Origin: an uncultured Lachnospiraceae bacterium
GTDB taxonomy: Bacteria > Bacillota > Clostridia > Lachnospirales > Lachnospiraceae
Direction of reading: 5' to 3'
Assembly: GCA_947589315.1 (NCBI GenBank)
Contig: CANPZE010000013.1
Span: forward strand, 1 to 64,000
Length of the DNA stretch: 64,000 nt
Under the pieces are notes generated by a model that made no database searches, was not told where the DNA came from, and saw only the letters and a list, made by a program, of their open reading frames with translations. Shown piece by piece: positions 7,921 to 16,265 of the stretch. The position numbers and the translations under genes are program-made. Positions within the stretch are counted from its first letter, which is position 1, and each line of letters begins with the position of its first letter.

Positions 7921-10428
7921 CTATGCTTTTTCCTCCATCAGACGTCTGGCCAGAGCTACGGCTGCCTGAGCATCCTCCGAATAGCCGTCTGCGCCGATCT
8001 CCTCTGCAAATCCCTGGGTGATCACGGCGCCTCCAATCATCGTCTTGACCGGCAGCCCTTCCTTGCGGATCATAGAGACTACCTTTTTCATTTCCATCAT
8101 CGTAGTGGTCATCAGAGCAGACAACGCCACAATATCTGCCTTTTCCCTCCGAACCGCATCCAGGATCTCTTCTGCCGGCACATCCTTCCCCAGGTCGATC
8201 ACCCGATAGCCATAGTTTTTCAACATCATGGCGACCAAATTCTTGCCGATATCATGGATATCATGCTCCACCGTAGCAATTACGATCGTTCCCAACGTAT
8301 CTCCGGAACGGTCCTTGGCCAGTATGGGTTCCAGATAGTCGATTCCCTTCTCCATTGCCTCTGCGCTGGCGATCAATTGGGGCAGATAATAAACCTGCTG
8401 TTCAAACAGCTTTCCCACTTGGTTGATCGCAGCGATCAGGCTCCCGTCCAGGATATCCTGCGCTGTCCTTCCCCGGTCTAACTCTTGCCGGACTAATTCC
8501 TCTACCTTTCCTCCCCGGCCCTTTACCACAGCTTCAAAAAGCGCATCTCCTCCGGCGCCTTCCACCGCAATTACATTTTGCCCCGATGTTCCATTCTGCC
8601 CCGCCAGTTCAGTCAGCCTGCCTGCATCAAGCTCTCCCTGCACTACAGTGAGTTTGCGTTCTCCCACCCGGCTGATATAGCGGATATCCGCATCGCTGTG
8701 GTCCATCAGCAGATCTGCTGCAAAAACCGTATGCATCAGCAACTCCTGGGAGGGGTTGGCAATGGCCATCGTCAATCCATTCTGGATCGCCATAGCCAGG
8801 AAGGTACTGTTGACAAAAGCCCGCTCCGGCAGTCCAAAGGAAATATTCGACAGGCCGCATACAGTAGCTGCCTGCAACGTATTCTTGCAGTAAGAAATGG
8901 TCTGCAGCGTCTCAACCGCCGCTTTCTTATTGGCCCCCACCGTAGCCACCAGGCCATCGACCACCACATCCTGGACGCCCAGTCCGTATTTTCCTGCCTC
9001 CCCCAGCACATTATGGATGATCTGGATCTTCTCCTCTATACTCTCGGGAAGCCCCTTGTCTGACAACGGCAGGAGGATGAACATCGCCCCATATTTTTTT
9101 GCCATCGGAAGAAGACGTTTCATTTTCTCCTGCTCCATGGAAATGGAATTGATCAAAGCGCGGCCAGGGTAGATCCGCAGCGCCGCCTCTACCACCTCCG
9201 GATAACTGGAATCAATAGAGAGGGGAGTGTCTGTCAGCAGGGTGAGCTCATTCACTGCCTTTACCATCATTTCCTTCTCATCAATACCGTTCATTCCCAT
9301 ATTTACATCAAGGATTGCCGCGCCGGCTTCTACCTGGGATTCTGCCATCTCTCCCACCATTTCCAGACGCCCTTCCCGCAGCTGGGCCTGTAACGCCTTT
9401 TTGCCCGTAGGATTGATCCTCTCCCCGACCACTTTAAAATTATCCTCCAGGGATATGGGCAATACATTCCGCTCCGTGGACAAAGCACGGCGGATCACCT
9501 TTCCCTGTCGTCCCGGATGGCTGACAGTATCCTTCAGCCCCTCCTGTTCCAAAAGAATATCCAGCTGCCGGATATATTCCGGAGTAGTCCCGCAGCAGCC
9601 TCCCAAAATGTCTGCGCCGGCCCGGACCAGCCCCAGCATCTCCCGGGCGAATTCCTCTGCCTTCATGTCATAGGTAGTGACGCCGTCTATTAATACCGGC
9701 ATCCCCGCATTAGGCTTTGCCACCAAAGGCAATGCCGTATACTGCCGCATCTGTGCGATCACTTCCTGCATCCGGTCCGGGCCTGTAGAACAGTTTACCC
9801 CCACAGCATCTACATTCATTGCCGTCATCACCAATGCCGCCGTAGCCGGATCTGTTCCAAAAAGAGTCCTTCCGTCCTCATTAAAAGTCAAAGTTACCAT
9901 AACCGGCAGGCTGCTGCATTCCTTTACCGCCAATACAGCCGCCCGGCATTCCTGCAGGCTCATCATAGTCTCCACCACAATGAAGTCCACTCCGGCCCGG
10001 TCCAGGCACTGTACCTGCTCCTTGTAGATATCCACCAGTTCTTCAAACTGCAGCGTCCCCACCGGATACAACTGTTGCCCCGTCATCGTGATATCCCCGG
10101 CAATCAGTATTTCCCGGGATACTTGGGACTGGCGGATCGCTTCCCGGGACAGTCCCACCAGCTCCCGGTTGATCTCCTCCAGCCGGTCAGCCAGCCCATA
10201 TTCCTCTAATTTAATTCGGTTGCCGGAGAAGGTAGGGGCATATACGGCATCGGATCCTGCCTGGATATATTCCTTCTGCAGCCCGATCAATACCTGAGGA
10301 TGCTCTAGTATCCACTGTTCCGGACAGACTCCCACCGGCATTCCCCGGTTCTGGAGATTAGAGCCCGTTGCCCCGTCCAGCAGCATCCTCCCTTCCGCCA
10401 TTTTCTGCGCAAATCCTTCTCTTGTCAT
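7921..10428 (-). CDS. metH: Cobalamin-dependent methionine synthase, without reactivation domain
   Basis: Transfers a methyl group from methyltetrahydrofolate to homocysteine through bound cobalamin. Domain order: homocysteine methyltransferase with zinc cysteines (VGVNCSTGP and GGCCGTTPEY), the pterin-binding barrel (FKVVGERINPTGKKA onward), then the B12 cap and Rossmann domain with DxHxxG (DIHDIGKN, near residue 723). The protein ends after the B12 domain at 835 residues, so the C-terminal AdoMet reactivation domain of the long enzyme is absent, as in many Clostridia. The start is set by AGGAGG 6 bases before MTREGFAQKM. No B12 riboswitch or SAM box is visible upstream. Confidence 0.95.
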   Translation of the reverse strand: MTREGFAQKMAEGRMLLDGATGSNLQNRGMPVGVCPEQWILEHPQVLIGLQKEYIQAGSDAVYAPTFSGNRIKLEEYGLADRLEEINRELVGLSREAIRQSQVSREILIAGDITMTGQQLYPVGTLQFEELVDIYKEQVQCLDRAGVDFIVVETMMSLQECRAAVLAVKECSSLPVMVTLTFNEDGRTLFGTDPATAALVMTAMNVDAVGVNCSTGPDRMQEVIAQMRQYTALPLVAKPNAGMPVLIDGVTTYDMKAEEFAREMLGLVRAGADILGGCCGTTPEYIRQLDILLEQEGLKDTVSHPGRQGKVIRRALSTERNVLPISLEDNFKVVGERINPTGKKALQAQLREGRLEMVGEMAESQVEAGAAILDVNMGMNGIDEKEMMVKAVNELTLLTDTPLSIDSSYPEVVEAALRIYPGRALINSISMEQEKMKRLLPMAKKYGAMFILLPLSDKGLPESIEEKIQIIHNVLGEAGKYGLGVQDVVVDGLVATVGANKKAAVETLQTISYCKNTLQAATVCGLSNISFGLPERAFVNSTFLAMAIQNGLTMAIANPSQELLMHTVFAADLLMDHSDADIRYISRVGERKLTVVQGELDAGRLTELAGQNGTSGQNVIAVEGAGGDALFEAVVKGRGGKVEELVRQELDRGRTAQDILDGSLIAAINQVGKLFEQQVYYLPQLIASAEAMEKGIDYLEPILAKDRSGDTLGTIVIATVEHDIHDIGKNLVAMMLKNYGYRVIDLGKDVPAEEILDAVRREKADIVALSALMTTTMMEMKKVVSMIRKEGLPVKTMIGGAVITQGFAEEIGADGYSEDAQAAVALARRLMEEKA

Positions 10429-10571
10429 GCCAAACCTCCTTCTCAATCTCTGTGGCTGATTATAGCATAACCAATCCATAAAAGAAATAGATTTCCCTCA
10501 GGTTGGCTTTTCTTTTCCCTGGTTTTTCGCTATAATAGCTGGGTAAGAATAAAGGAAAGAGGAAAACACGC

Positions 10572-12482
10572 ATGATATTACAATGCAGCCACATTGATAA
10601 GGGCTTTCAAGGGGATTCCCTTCTAAAGGATATCTCCTTCCATATAAATGACAATGAAAAGACCGCATTGGTCGGTATAAACGGTTCCGGCAAGACTACC
10701 CTCCTGAAGATCCTGGCAGGGGAATATTCTCCGGACAATGGCGAGGTGATCATCCCTCGGGATATCACAGTAGGCTATCTGGCGCAGAATCCCATCTATG
10801 ACTCCGACCGCTCTATCCTAGAGGAAATGCAGGAAGCCAGGAAGGAATTAATTCAGCTGGAGCATGACATGAACACCCTCTCTGCAGAGATAGACTGCGC
10901 CCAGGGAGACCATTTAGAGGCTCTGGTCCGGCAATATGACAATATGCGCCGCCGCTTTGAGAGCATGGACGGATACGCTTACCAAAGTGAATTGACGGGT
11001 GTCTTAAAAGGACTCGGCTTTTGCGAAGAGGACTTTGATAAACCAGTAGCCTCCCTGTCCGGCGGCGAGAAGACCCGGGTAGCCCTGGGCAAAATGCTGC
11101 TTCAGTCTCCCCAGCTGATCCTTCTGGATGAGCCTACCAACCATCTGGACACAAATGCCATCCACTGGCTCGAAACGTATCTGTCCAGCTATTCCGGCGC
11201 TGCACTGATCGTATCCCACGACCGGTATTTCCTGGACAAAATCGTTACCAAGGTAGTGGAACTGCGCCAGGGACACGCCGCCACCTACCAGGGCAACTAC
11301 AGCGCCTTTTCCCAGAAAAAGCAGGCAGTCCTGGAGGCCGAATTAAAGCAGTACCAAAATCAGCAGTCCCAGATCCGGCATCAGGAAGAGGTCATTACCA
11401 AACTCCGCTCCTTCAACCGGGAAAAATCCATTAAACGGGCAGAAAGCCGGGAAAAGCAGCTGGAGAAAATGGAACGTCTGGAAAAACCTGTTGAAGAGCG
11501 TACCCGGATGAATCTCCTTTTCTCTCCCCGGATTCAGAGCGGTAATGACGTCTTGCGGGCAGAGGGGCTGACAAAGGGGTTTGATTCCCGCATATTGTTC
11601 CAAAATGTGAGCTTTGAATTAAAAAGAGGCGAGCATGTGGCCATTATCGGGGATAACGGCTCCGGCAAGACTACCCTGCTGAAATTGATCACCCAACTCC
11701 TGCCGCCAGACGCAGGCGAGATCCGCCTGGGCGTCAATGTAGAAATCGGCTATTATGACCAGGCGCATCAGGTACTTCACGAAGAGAAAACCATCTTCCA
11801 GGAGATCCAGGATGAACATCCCCATATGACCAACACGCAGGTCCGCAACCTGCTGGCCTCCTTCCTTTTTACGGAGGACGATGTATTTAAGCAGATCCGC
11901 AATCTCAGTGGTGGAGAGCGAGGGCGGGTCTCCCTGGCCAAATTAATGTTATCGGATGCCAATCTGCTGATCCTGGATGAGCCTACCAACCATTTAGATA
12001 TTGACTCCAAGGAAATCCTGGAACGGGCCGTCAGGCAATTTGAAGGTACGATCCTGTATGTATCCCATGACCGGTATTTTATCAACCGCACCGCTTCCCG
12101 GATCCTTGACCTGACCAGGGGGCAGCTGGTGAATTATATTGGGAATTATGATTATTACCTGGAGAAAAAAGCAGACGTAGAAAAGGCCCAGTTCGCATCC
12201 TCTCAGGAAGAGGGCAGCGCTCCCAGCCAGTCCCGGACTAAGATGGATTGGCAGCAGCAAAAGGCGGAACAGGCAAAACAGCGGAAACGGGAAAATGCTT
12301 TAAAGAAAGTAGAAGAGGAAATTGAACAGCTGGAGACAGAAGTACAGGAACTGGATACCGGCTTGTCAGATCCTGCGAACGGTACTAATGTGGCTCTGCT
12401 TCAGGAACTGGCCGGCCAAAAGGCGGAAAAGGAAGAACGCCTTTCCCAATTGATGGAACAATGGGAAGAGCTCTCTGAATAA
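10572..12482 (+). CDS. ABC-F family ATPase (YdiF-like)
   Basis: A 636-residue soluble protein with two ABC domains in one chain and no membrane segments, as in ribosome-acting ABC-F proteins. Domain 1 has Walker A GINGSGKTTLLK, signature SLSGGEKTRVALGKM and LILLDEPTNHLD. A charged linker (about 240-310) follows. Domain 2 has GDNGSGKTTLLKLI, NLSGGERGRVSLAKL and LLILDEPTNHLD. The C-terminal 80 residues form a coiled coil. Length and layout match Bacillus YdiF rather than the drug-resistance members; translation-related ATPase is the safest call. A TATAAT (10531-10536) lies upstream. It is monocistronic and ends in a bidirectional terminator. Confidence 0.92.
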   Translation: MILQCSHIDKGFQGDSLLKDISFHINDNEKTALVGINGSGKTTLLKILAGEYSPDNGEVIIPRDITVGYLAQNPIYDSDRSILEEMQEARKELIQLEHDMNTLSAEIDCAQGDHLEALVRQYDNMRRRFESMDGYAYQSELTGVLKGLGFCEEDFDKPVASLSGGEKTRVALGKMLLQSPQLILLDEPTNHLDTNAIHWLETYLSSYSGAALIVSHDRYFLDKIVTKVVELRQGHAATYQGNYSAFSQKKQAVLEAELKQYQNQQSQIRHQEEVITKLRSFNREKSIKRAESREKQLEKMERLEKPVEERTRMNLLFSPRIQSGNDVLRAEGLTKGFDSRILFQNVSFELKRGEHVAIIGDNGSGKTTLLKLITQLLPPDAGEIRLGVNVEIGYYDQAHQVLHEEKTIFQEIQDEHPHMTNTQVRNLLASFLFTEDDVFKQIRNLSGGERGRVSLAKLMLSDANLLILDEPTNHLDIDSKEILERAVRQFEGTILYVSHDRYFINRTASRILDLTRGQLVNYIGNYDYYLEKKADVEKAQFASSQEEGSAPSQSRTKMDWQQQKAEQAKQRKRENALKKVEEEIEQLETEVQELDTGLSDPANGTNVALLQELAGQKAEKEERLSQLMEQWEELSE

Positions 12483-12496
12483 CAGAGAGCTCTTCC
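12464..12496. terminator. Bidirectional terminator between ABC-F and GGDEF genes
   Basis: GGAAGAGCTCTCTG (12464-12477) pairs perfectly with CAGAGAGCTCTTCC (12483-12496) around AATAA. TTCGTCCTTTT follows on the plus strand. It overlaps the last codons and stop of the ABC-F gene and lies 10 bases beyond the end of the convergent GGDEF gene. Confidence 0.85.
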
Positions 12497-12505
12497 TTCG
12501 TCCTT

Positions 12506-14408
12506 TTATTCCCGCATTGCCTTATGTCTCTTCTTTTCCTCATACATAGCATCATCTGCCTTTTTCAGAAAAAATTCCAATGTCTCCTCTCCATCGGGAA
12601 CTGCCATATAATATCCTATGCTTGCGCCAAACTCATAGGGCTTCTGGCTTCTGGCATTGATCTGTTGAATATACCGGCGAAAATCTGCAATCAAGGCGCA
12701 AAGCCTTTCCTGACTGTAATCCTTGCCGATCAAAATAAACTCATCCCCGCCGGAACGGATACAGATCTCCCCATTGACCGCCGCATTTTGCATGGCCTTG
12801 GCAATGGAAATAATACCGATATCGCCCTCCATGTGACCGAACTGGTCATTGATTTTCTTCAAGCCGTCCATATCAATTTCCATAACCAGGAGCTGTGTTC
12901 CCTGTACCATGCACTGCCGGTAAAAATCCAGCCCCATCGAATCCAGTCCCCGGCGGTTATACAACCCGGTCAGCGTATCCTTATCGTACAGATTCTGCAG
13001 CTCCCTCACCATAGACTCCATTTTCCTGCGGATGCGGATATTCTCCAAAGCATTGTCAATATGGGAGAACCACGCCCGGATATTGGCGCTATGGGGAACA
13101 TTATGCCTGATCGTCACCAGCGCATACCCCAGATAATACTGTAGATAATGTAGGGGAAACACGTAATACGGCTTACTCCAGTTCTTTAAAAACTCCTGGG
13201 GGAGCAGCTGGCTCATAGGAAAGGTCTCTTCCTCCAAAATCTTTCCTCCCTTAATACCCACTACCATTTTCATATACTGGCAGGCCCGGATCTCATCACT
13301 CTTGGGAATCATGATCTGCTGCTCCCAATTGTCTGCCAGGCAGAGTGCAAACTCTTCAAATCCAGTCTCCAGGAGGGCATACTCCTGAATACATTTGATG
13401 CAATCTTCAAAATCAGCGGCGTTAGACATAAAGGTAATCATAGCCGTAGCCGTGTTTTCCATAAAGGCCATTTCATTCATACGCTCTGCCAACACAGAGC
13501 TGTAACTATACGACTGCCGTTGAAGGCGCTCTACCTTCTTCTCACAGCCACAGGAACACCGGCAGAGGATCTCAGAGGGAAGATACACCTCTTTTTCCAC
13601 CTCCTGCCCTGCCAGGATCTGTTCTGCCATTTCCACAGCCTTCCTTCCCATACTCTCTACAGGCTGCTGCACTGTAGTCAGGGAGGGAGTATAGAACAAG
13701 CCTTCCTCGATATTATCATAGCCGGATACCATCACATCCTCCGGCACCGTATATCCTATTTCTTCCAGGGCCTGGATCACAGACATTGCCATATAATCGT
13801 TGGCGCAGATGATCGCCGCAATCCAGAAAGGCCTGTATCGCCCCTTCCCCGCAATTCCTCCAGAAATTGCCGTAATATACCCGTTCCTTCTCATAGGGGA
13901 TCTGATTCTTCTCCAACACCTTTTTATAAATGTCAAGACGCATCCGGGCATGGACATTCTCTTCCGGCCCTGTCACCAGATTCAGCCGGTGAACCTTATG
14001 GACATCAATAAAGTGCTGTATCATATTGGCAAAAGAGATATCATCATCCATAAGAATATTATAGACTCCATCCAGGGGAGTCCGTATATTGATCACCGGG
14101 CAGTGGCACCGTTCATAAATAATATCAAACAGATCCTGCCAATGTGTGTTGGCAAAAGCATCGTACAGCACGATCAAAGCATCCACTTTATCAAAATCTG
14201 CCAGATAAAATATTGCCCTCTCCCCTTCGTTATAATTCTCATTCTCATGTCCTGTACTGCCGAAACTGGCATTGTCCACCAAACTGGTAAAAAAGATCAA
14301 ATGAAACCCTCTTTTGGCCGCCTCCTCTTCAATCCCATTGCGCAGCCGCACTACAAACTCCGTATAGATCTGCGGTAAATATACTGCAATATTTTTTCTG
14401 CTATCCAT
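12506..14408 (-). pseudogene. LacI-type sensor / GGDEF diguanylate cyclase, reading frame broken
   Basis: One protein of about 630 residues is encoded in two frames. Frame A (14408 to about 13815) begins MDSRKNIAVYLP behind GGGAGG and holds the first lobe of a LacI/periplasmic-type ligand-binding fold, without the usual N-terminal HTH. Frame B continues with AIICANDYMAMSVIQALEEI, exactly the second lobe expected next. It then has a middle sensor region, a coiled-coil linker, and a GGDEF domain (DTLTGLYNRRGL; GGDEF intact in RSGGDEFILIG). The switch lies at 13810-13826 (AFLDCG in A, then AIICAND in B). An indel or an assembly error would explain it. A c-di-GMP riboswitch lies in the leader. 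Confidence 0.85.
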
Positions 14409-14525
14409 GTTCTGCCTCCCTATTTTCTGCAAAACTCCGAAAGCCAGCCAATAACCTTCACTTCTCCTTACGTCAGAAACAAGATCGATCTGCCAGGGCA
14501 GCCTGGAAAGCATTTCCGGACACAC

Positions 14526-14635
14526 TAAAAACGCTTTCTCCTGGAAGCTGGCTGCCATATAGTCTCCCTATTCAGGCCCTGTAGCTTTGCGTCCCCTTCT
14601 TTCGAAGAGTTTGCCTTTGACACTGAAAGCGTCAT
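14526..14635 (-). ncRNA. Cyclic-di-GMP-I (GEMM-I) riboswitch
   Basis: The minus strand carries the conserved GEMM-I core in order: GGCAAAC (14610-14616), a hairpin with TTCGAAAG, GGGACGCAAAGC (14584-14595), the second hairpin beginning near CAGGGCCTG, and the 3' segment GGCAGCCAGCTTCC. ACGCTTTC (14625-14632) and GAAAGCGT (14531-14538) flank the aptamer and are perfectly complementary, and the latter is followed by TTTT. The enclosing stem could therefore act as a terminator stabilised by ligand (inference). The base matching the guanine that contacts c-di-GMP appears to be G, which favours c-di-GMP over cGAMP. It lies in the leader of the LacI-type/GGDEF gene. Confidence 0.88.
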
Positions 14636-14670
14636 CCTTTTTCTTATCACGTACACTTCAATGTAAATTT

Positions 14671-14699
14671 AATATACATCACTTACTTATCCCTGTCAA
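14671..14699 (-). promoter_or_regulatory. Sigma-A promoter for the riboswitch/GGDEF transcript
   Basis: Reading leftward: TTGACA (14694-14699), 17-base spacer, TATATT (14671-14676). The predicted start is about 30 bases before the aptamer, so the riboswitch is at the 5' end of the transcript. Confidence 0.8.
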
Positions 14700-14778
14700 T
14701 GTCGCTTCCTATTGATTTCATTATATCATATGATTGCGCATGCTGCGGCTGCGCCGCCAAATTAATTTCTTGAAAGTA

Positions 14779-14807
14779 TTGACAAATTTCCCATGGAATT
14801 GTACAAT
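14779..14807 (+). promoter_or_regulatory. Sigma-A promoter for tRNA-Trp
   Basis: TTGACA (14779-14784), 17-base spacer, TACAAT (14802-14807), about 32 bases before the mature 5' end of the tRNA. Confidence 0.8.
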
Positions 14808-14839
14808 AGACGGGCAGTGCAATTTTGAGCTGCCTGTAA

Positions 14840-14910
14840 AGGGGTGTAGTTCATCGGTAGAATAAGAGTCTCCAAAACTCCAGAGGAGGGTTCGATTCCT
14901 TCCACCCCTG
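14840..14910 (+). tRNA. tRNA-Trp (anticodon CCA)
   Basis: A full cloverleaf can be drawn: acceptor AGGGGTG/CACCCCT with discriminator G, D-stem GTTC/GAAT, anticodon loop CTCCAAA with CCA, T-stem GAGGG/CCTTC with loop TTCGATT. The outermost anticodon-stem pair is an A-C mismatch and the D-stem contains a G-U, so the fold is slightly weak but complete. CCA is not encoded. It has its own promoter and terminator. No integrase or repeated 3' end is seen beside it. Confidence 0.95.
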
Positions 14911-14911
14911 T

Positions 14912-14957
14912 TAAAAATCCCTGAACACATAATGCATGTGTCTCAGGGATTTTTTCT
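14912..14957 (+). terminator. Terminator of tRNA-Trp
   Basis: AAAATCCCTGA plus ACACAT pairs with ATGTGT plus CAGGGATTTTTT, with a one-base bulge and a short loop. The U-run follows directly. Confidence 0.88.
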
Positions 14958-14997
14958 TCTGTAATCCAATGGGATCGTCAAAATGAGGAGGAAGCTT

Positions 14998-16161
14998 ATG
15001 AAAATCCTGATGTACCGCTGGAATGCCTGGAATCAGCTGGATATAGAACAGACTCTGCTGTCTCTGGGCCATACCTTGGAATACTGGACGGAACCGCCCC
15101 AGAATGCCGAGGACGATACCGCCTATACCCACCGCCTGTCCTCCCATCTGCAAAAAGTTGGTTATGACATCCTATTTTCCATTAATTTCTTTCCCCCACT
15201 GGCAGACGCCTGCCATGATGCCTCCGTCCTTTATGTGTGTTGGAACTGCGATGGCTCTCTTCTGTCCATGTACCATGAATCCGTCTTTCACCCCACTAAC
15301 CGGATTTTTACGTTTGACCGCTCCTGCCAGGAAGAATTCCGGAGAATGGGGGTGGAGCATATCTTCCATCTGCCTCTGGGATTCTCCACCATCCCTCGGG
15401 AATATACCGCCCCCAAAGGACCGGATAAGGACTATGAGGTATCCTTTGTGGGAAGCCTTTACGAAAAAAATTCCTTCGACAGGATCGAGGGGAAGCTCCC
15501 CGACTACCTGGCCGGCTATCTGGACGGAGCGCTGTGGGCCCAGCAGCAGATATCTGGAGGCAATTTGCTGGAGCCTATGCTGACGCCGGCTATCTGCGCC
15601 CAGCTGGAGGAAGTGGCAGATTATCAACGGTCTCCCCGCTCCTTTGCAGACATTTCCAAGCTTTTTGCCACCACGGTACTTGGTTTTAAAGCGGCGAACC
15701 TGCAGAGGATCCATACGCTCAACAGCCTGTCCGTCCGCCTCCGCCAGGAAAATATCCGGGTCCATCTTTTTACAGGAGACCTTACCCACAGACTTCCCCT
15801 TACCGTAATACATGGTACGGTGGACTATCTCCGGGAGATGCCTTATATTTTTCGGCACAGCAGGATCAATCTGAATATGACCGTTCCTACGATCCCCACA
15901 GGGATTCCTCTTCGTATCTGGGATATCCTGGGGCAGGGCGGTCTCCTGATCACCAATTACCAATCTGAATTGACAGAACATTTTACGCCGGACCGGGAAC
16001 TGGTGATCTACGAAAGCCAGGAAGAATTGCTGGATAAGGCCGCCTTCTATCTGAAGCATGAAGCGCTCCGCCTCGCTATCGCACGGAGAGCCCGGGAACT
16101 GGTCTGCAGGGAACATACCCTTGCCCAGCGTTTGGAACTGCTCCTAAAACAACTGGACTGA
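14998..16161 (+). CDS. CgeB-like glycosyltransferase-fold protein
   Basis: A 387-residue cytoplasmic protein of the CgeB/DUF3880 type: an N-terminal Rossmann-like half (MKILMYRWNAWNQLDIEQTL) and a C-terminal GT1-like half with the donor-site region IPTGIPLRIWDILGQGGLLI and LVIYESQEELLDKAAFYL. CgeB was described as a Bacillus spore-coat maturation protein, and relatives often modify surface or flagellar proteins; the substrate here is unknown. AGGAGG precedes MKILMYRW by 6 bases, so the longer upstream start is rejected. It is followed about 100 bases later by the M29-type gene. Confidence 0.8.
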   Translation: MKILMYRWNAWNQLDIEQTLLSLGHTLEYWTEPPQNAEDDTAYTHRLSSHLQKVGYDILFSINFFPPLADACHDASVLYVCWNCDGSLLSMYHESVFHPTNRIFTFDRSCQEEFRRMGVEHIFHLPLGFSTIPREYTAPKGPDKDYEVSFVGSLYEKNSFDRIEGKLPDYLAGYLDGALWAQQQISGGNLLEPMLTPAICAQLEEVADYQRSPRSFADISKLFATTVLGFKAANLQRIHTLNSLSVRLRQENIRVHLFTGDLTHRLPLTVIHGTVDYLREMPYIFRHSRINLNMTVPTIPTGIPLRIWDILGQGGLLITNYQSELTEHFTPDRELVIYESQEELLDKAAFYLKHEALRLAIARRARELVCREHTLAQRLELLLKQLD

Positions 16162-16265
16162 TGGCACTTTTGCGGCAGGAGGCCGCCCTGCCCCTCATTG
16201 ACATTTGAACGCAAAACCTTACAATGGTCTATAGACTGATCAACCGTAACGAATGGAGGCTTTTT

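Noticed and set aside
10429..10571. Cobalamin or SAM riboswitch upstream of metH
   Set aside because: No B12-box or SAM-box sequence; the gap is short and carries only the divergent ABC-F promoter region.
14840..14910. tRNA-Trp as an integration site
   Set aside because: No integrase gene, no repeat of the tRNA 3' end and only ordinary chromosomal genes follow.
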